Shown here: in pieces, positions 61,524 through 64,000 of the stretch
Numbering within the stretch: position 1 is the first letter of the stretch
Layout of the letters: each line of letters opens with the position of its first letter
DNA from: Paracoccaceae bacterium
Lineage (GTDB): Bacteria > Pseudomonadota > Alphaproteobacteria > Rhodobacterales > Rhodobacteraceae
Assembly (NCBI GenBank): GCA_021648025.1
Contig: JAKITO010000002.1
Span: 124,001 to 188,000, forward strand
Length of the DNA: 64,000 nucleotides
Reading direction: 5' to 3'
Notes under the pieces: generated by a model
What the model was told of the DNA's origin: nothing
Seen by the model: the letters and a program-made list of their open reading frames with translations, nothing else
Databases searched by the model: none
Program-made: the position numbers and the translations under genes

Positions 61524-64000
61524 TCACAACCTGAACAGACCGGTGTCGATCCAGTATTCATCTTCAAAACCAAGGGTATGCAATCGCAGGTTAACCTCGG
61601 ATTTCTTCATTGCCGTGGCCTCGTTATCCTCAACCTCGGTGATCGAAAACGCCTCGCGCATGGCCTCGCGGCGCAGCACCGAGTCCGAGGTTTCCCGGTC
61701 CGGGTCCTCGTCAGATTCGGCCCGCTCGAACGTCACATTCAACGGCGCGCGCGACTGCGCCGACTGGGTGGCAAAATCCAACCGGTAAAGCGGCGTTGTG
61801 GTCCAGCGTTCCAACGGCAATTGCCGCGAACCAAGGTGCAATGGCGTATACATGGTCAGCGTGGCTTCGGAATCGGCAACAGCGCGCGCATCCAGATCGA
61901 CATCGCCAAACAACACCCGGCTTTCAAGTATCTGACCCGAGCTGTCCATCTCGCCAATGAACCGCGCGGTGGATTTCATCCGGAAGGCCTGTGTCATCAC
62001 CTTGAAATTGGGTATCCGGCTTTCGGACAGGGCGATCAGCATGCCACCCACCGCAACGGTCGATTTAGGATCGCCAATGCGCTGGGTTACGGGATCGCGG
62101 AACGGATACCAGCGCCCGGTTTTATAGGCGTGCATCGAAATCAGCCGGTGCGGCGGCACCACCATCATTTCCTGCAAAATCGCCCGCACCGCCGGCAGGC
62201 GCGACGGGCGCCCCGTAAGCAACACCACATCACAGCCAAAGTGGTCAATCACCTCGGCCAGATTGCTGAACGCCTTTTGAAACACCTCGCGGGCGATGGC
62301 ATCAACATCTTCGCGCGAACAGCTAAGGGTGACATCCGACAGGTTGAAATCCGCGCCCAATTCACGCGCCGCATCTTCGATATAGGCGACAAGCGCCTGT
62401 GGCACAGGCTTTTCACCCTTGGCGTCAGGAGCGGGGGCGTCAGGGGCGGGCGCCAAGGCAAGAATATCGCCAACCGCCAGTTCAATCGTCGCCGATTGAT
62501 CGGCATTTTCACAGCGCCCAAGCACCGCCACCGCCAGCGGCATCAGCACCCGCAAGGCAAACTGCCGGCGTTTCTGCACCATCTGCTGATCCATCCCGCC
62601 GGTGTCACCGCTGAATAATTCCCGCAGCTTTTCGGCAACAAACTGCCCACCTGCCGCCTCAATCGCGCCTTGCAATCCGGGCAGGACCACGGCGGCGATC
62701 ACCCGTTGCAGCAATTCGTCCCCGGCCACACGGAACCCTTCGCGAAAGGTCTGGGCCGGGTGCAGCACACGCCCCGCCTCGCCCCAAAAGGTGGTTATCA
62801 TCAGGTCGGTCGTACCACCGCCAATGTCGATGCACGCCAGCCTGAGCGACGGCGTTGGCTCAGCGCCTTCGCGTGCCCGCTCGCGTCCCTTCATTTTCAG
62901 GAAATGATCAATCCGTCCGTCAAATTTTTGCGTCAGTTCGGAATACAGATAGACCAGCTGAGTACAGCTTGCCTCGTCCCAGTCAACGATCAATTCCGGC
63001 ATCTGCGCCAACGCGCTGCCGCCGTCCTTAAGCCCCAGCATTGCCCAGACCAAGGTTAATGCACCACGTGCATTAGACCTTACAATCGCTTGTTCCTGCG
63101 CAGTAATTGCTGTCGGCAGGGTCAGGATTATCCGCCCCAAACGGCGCGGCAATTCCGACTGCGGGCGGCGTGCCCGCGAAGCCGGTGCATTCACCTGGAT
63201 CAGCGCGTGGGATATGATTTCCGCCAGCATGAAACCAAACAGGGACGATCGCGCAAACCTTGGCCGGATCGCCGGAACCATCGGCGTTTTGCCGCGCGGT
63301 CGCAGGCGCGCGGCCTCGTCGGCCTTGACCTGTTCCAGAACCTCGCCCGCCTCGTTCATGTGGCGCATCGCGGCGCGCAGGGATTTGGGCAGGTTGGCCG
63401 GGTCGGTGTGGTGGTGAAACCGCCAGTCCTGTTGCACCGGTGTGTTGTCCCACAGATAGCGTTTGGGGCTGGACAGGCCGGATGCGGTTTCAGTACCTTC
63501 TTCGCTGGCCACCAGCCGCAACGCCTCGGGACCAATGCGCACGAAACTGGGCCACAAAAACCCGTTACGCCGCCCTGACCGCGACGCAAAACGTTCGTCG
63601 CCCATACGGTGCTCTGAAAACTCGACCCGGGATTCGAACAAGCCGGAATAATGAAATTCAGGCCGCGACAGATCGCGTATTTCCAGTGGAAAAGACCGCG
63701 CCAGATCAAGCCGGGTTTCACCCGGAAAGCGTTCGATCAGGATGCCACAGGTGCGCGAATTGCCCACGTCCAGCACCAGATCAACCTCAACCGGGGTCAC
63801 CGCCTCGCGGCCACCGACGGTATTGGCCAGCCGGATTTTCGGCACATTCACCGCATGATCAATCAGCCGCAGACAGGCCAGATAGCGCGCCCAATGTTCA
63901 AACCTGTGCGCCAACGCGTCGCGGGTAATGGCGCGGCCCGGACGTTCAGCGCGCTTATGCGCCATGAACAATTCTTCCAGCCAGTCCGAGACCCATTTTT
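61524..64000 (-). CDS. srfB: SrfB-like actin/Hsp70-fold ATPase (COG4457), cut by the right edge
   Basis: 824 residues plus stop are visible; the frame stays open to base 64000, so the N-terminus is outside the window. Actin/DnaK-type motifs are phosphate 1 VDLVLDVGNSRTCGILIE (near 63750), phosphate 2 LACIDIGGGTTDLMITTF (near 62820) and adenosine-type DVVLLTGRPSRLPAVRAI (near 62210). Family members are about 1000 residues. An in-frame TTG and ATG at 63971/63965 should not be taken as the start because coding continues upstream (WVSDWLEEL). Upstream partner of SrfC. Confidence 0.8.
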   Translation of the reverse strand, partial: KWVSDWLEELFMAHKRAERPGRAITRDALAHRFEHWARYLACLRLIDHAVNVPKIRLANTVGGREAVTPVEVDLVLDVGNSRTCGILIERFPGETRLDLARSFPLEIRDLSRPEFHYSGLFESRVEFSEHRMGDERFASRSGRRNGFLWPSFVRIGPEALRLVASEEGTETASGLSSPKRYLWDNTPVQQDWRFHHHTDPANLPKSLRAAMRHMNEAGEVLEQVKADEAARLRPRGKTPMVPAIRPRFARSSLFGFMLAEIISHALIQVNAPASRARRPQSELPRRLGRIILTLPTAITAQEQAIVRSNARGALTLVWAMLGLKDGGSALAQMPELIVDWDEASCTQLVYLYSELTQKFDGRIDHFLKMKGRERAREGAEPTPSLRLACIDIGGGTTDLMITTFWGEAGRVLHPAQTFREGFRVAGDELLQRVIAAVVLPGLQGAIEAAGGQFVAEKLRELFSGDTGGMDQQMVQKRRQFALRVLMPLAVAVLGRCENADQSATIELAVGDILALAPAPDAPAPDAKGEKPVPQALVAYIEDAARELGADFNLSDVTLSCSREDVDAIAREVFQKAFSNLAEVIDHFGCDVVLLTGRPSRLPAVRAILQEMMVVPPHRLISMHAYKTGRWYPFRDPVTQRIGDPKSTVAVGGMLIALSESRIPNFKVMTQAFRMKSTARFIGEMDSSGQILESRVLFGDVDLDARAVADSEATLTMYTPLHLGSRQLPLERWTTTPLYRLDFATQSAQSRAPLNVTFERAESDEDPDRETSDSVLRREAMREAFSITEVEDNEATAMKKSEVNLRLHTLGFEDEYWIDTGLFRL

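Noticed and set aside
60188..61534. Long plus-strand open frame opposite srfC
   Set aside because: Composition is that of a shadow frame; SrfC with P-loop, DFPG and TKFD motifs is on the other strand.

Overview
The window reads as chromosome of a GC-rich alphaproteobacterium of the family Rhodobacteraceae (Roseobacter-like). The evidence is a 14-subunit-type nuo operon interspersed with small Rhodobacteraceae-type accessory genes (DUF5333- and DUF5337-like), the local order prfB / mrcA / N-acetylmuramoyl-L-alanine amidase, a DUF6476 gene divergent from an RluD-type gene, and a DUF3772-MscS protein. No rRNA, tRNA, CRISPR array, insertion sequence or prophage is visible. Nearly all genes lie on the minus strand.

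Layout. (1) 1-12933, minus strand: nuoA-B-C-D-E-F-G-H-I-J-K-L (nuoL cut by the left edge), encoding respiratory complex I, with six extra small genes interleaved. These are two lipoproteins, a secreted DUF5333-like protein, a DUF5337-like membrane protein, a membrane-anchored protein sharing a helix-hairpin-helix-like domain with the C-terminal extension of NuoE, and an AhpD/carboxymuconolactone-decarboxylase fold protein. (2) 13387-17329: phnW-phnA-phnY, a complete route from 2-aminoethylphosphonate to acetate and phosphate. (3) 17653-25125: Atm1-type ABC exporter, LysM/Ig-like cell-envelope protein, DUF2852 and RDD membrane proteins, an endonuclease/exonuclease/phosphatase-fold protein, and the N-end-rule transferase Bpt. 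(4) 25332-38325: prfB, an SNase-like protein, PBP1A, amidase, aminotransferase, DsbA-like protein, DUF3772-MscS channel, CysK, RluD and DUF6476. (5) 38668-48033: a catabolic island with two GntR/FCD regulators, a ureohydrolase, a three-component TRAP transporter, a DadA-like FAD oxidase, a ThDP-dependent decarboxylase/synthase and an Asp/Glu-racemase-family enzyme. The enzyme set matches the logic of a guanidino-amino-acid route: racemise, oxidatively deaminate, decarboxylate the 2-oxo acid, then release urea. (6) 48064-52064: alpha/beta hydrolase, BT1-like transporter, peptidoglycan-binding protein. (7) 52213-64000: a translationally coupled operon of SrfB (actin/Hsp70-like ATPase, cut by the right edge), SrfC (P-loop GTPase-like), a membrane-spanning Sel1-like protein, a periplasmic vWA protein, an ABC ATPase and FtsX-type permease, and a SUMF1-like protein lacking the FGE cysteines.

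Region 7 is the best candidate for an undescribed system. Its periplasmic half (SUMF1 + ABC transporter + vWA) resembles the TagR-TagS-TagT/PpkA sensing module of type VI secretion, but it is attached to the SrfB/SrfC pair and no secretion-apparatus gene is visible here. Region 5 is the second most interesting. Smaller points are repeat-derived terminators shared inside the catabolic island, an RTX-like in-frame tail after the prfB stop, and several TTG/GTG starts decided by Shine-Dalgarno sequences.
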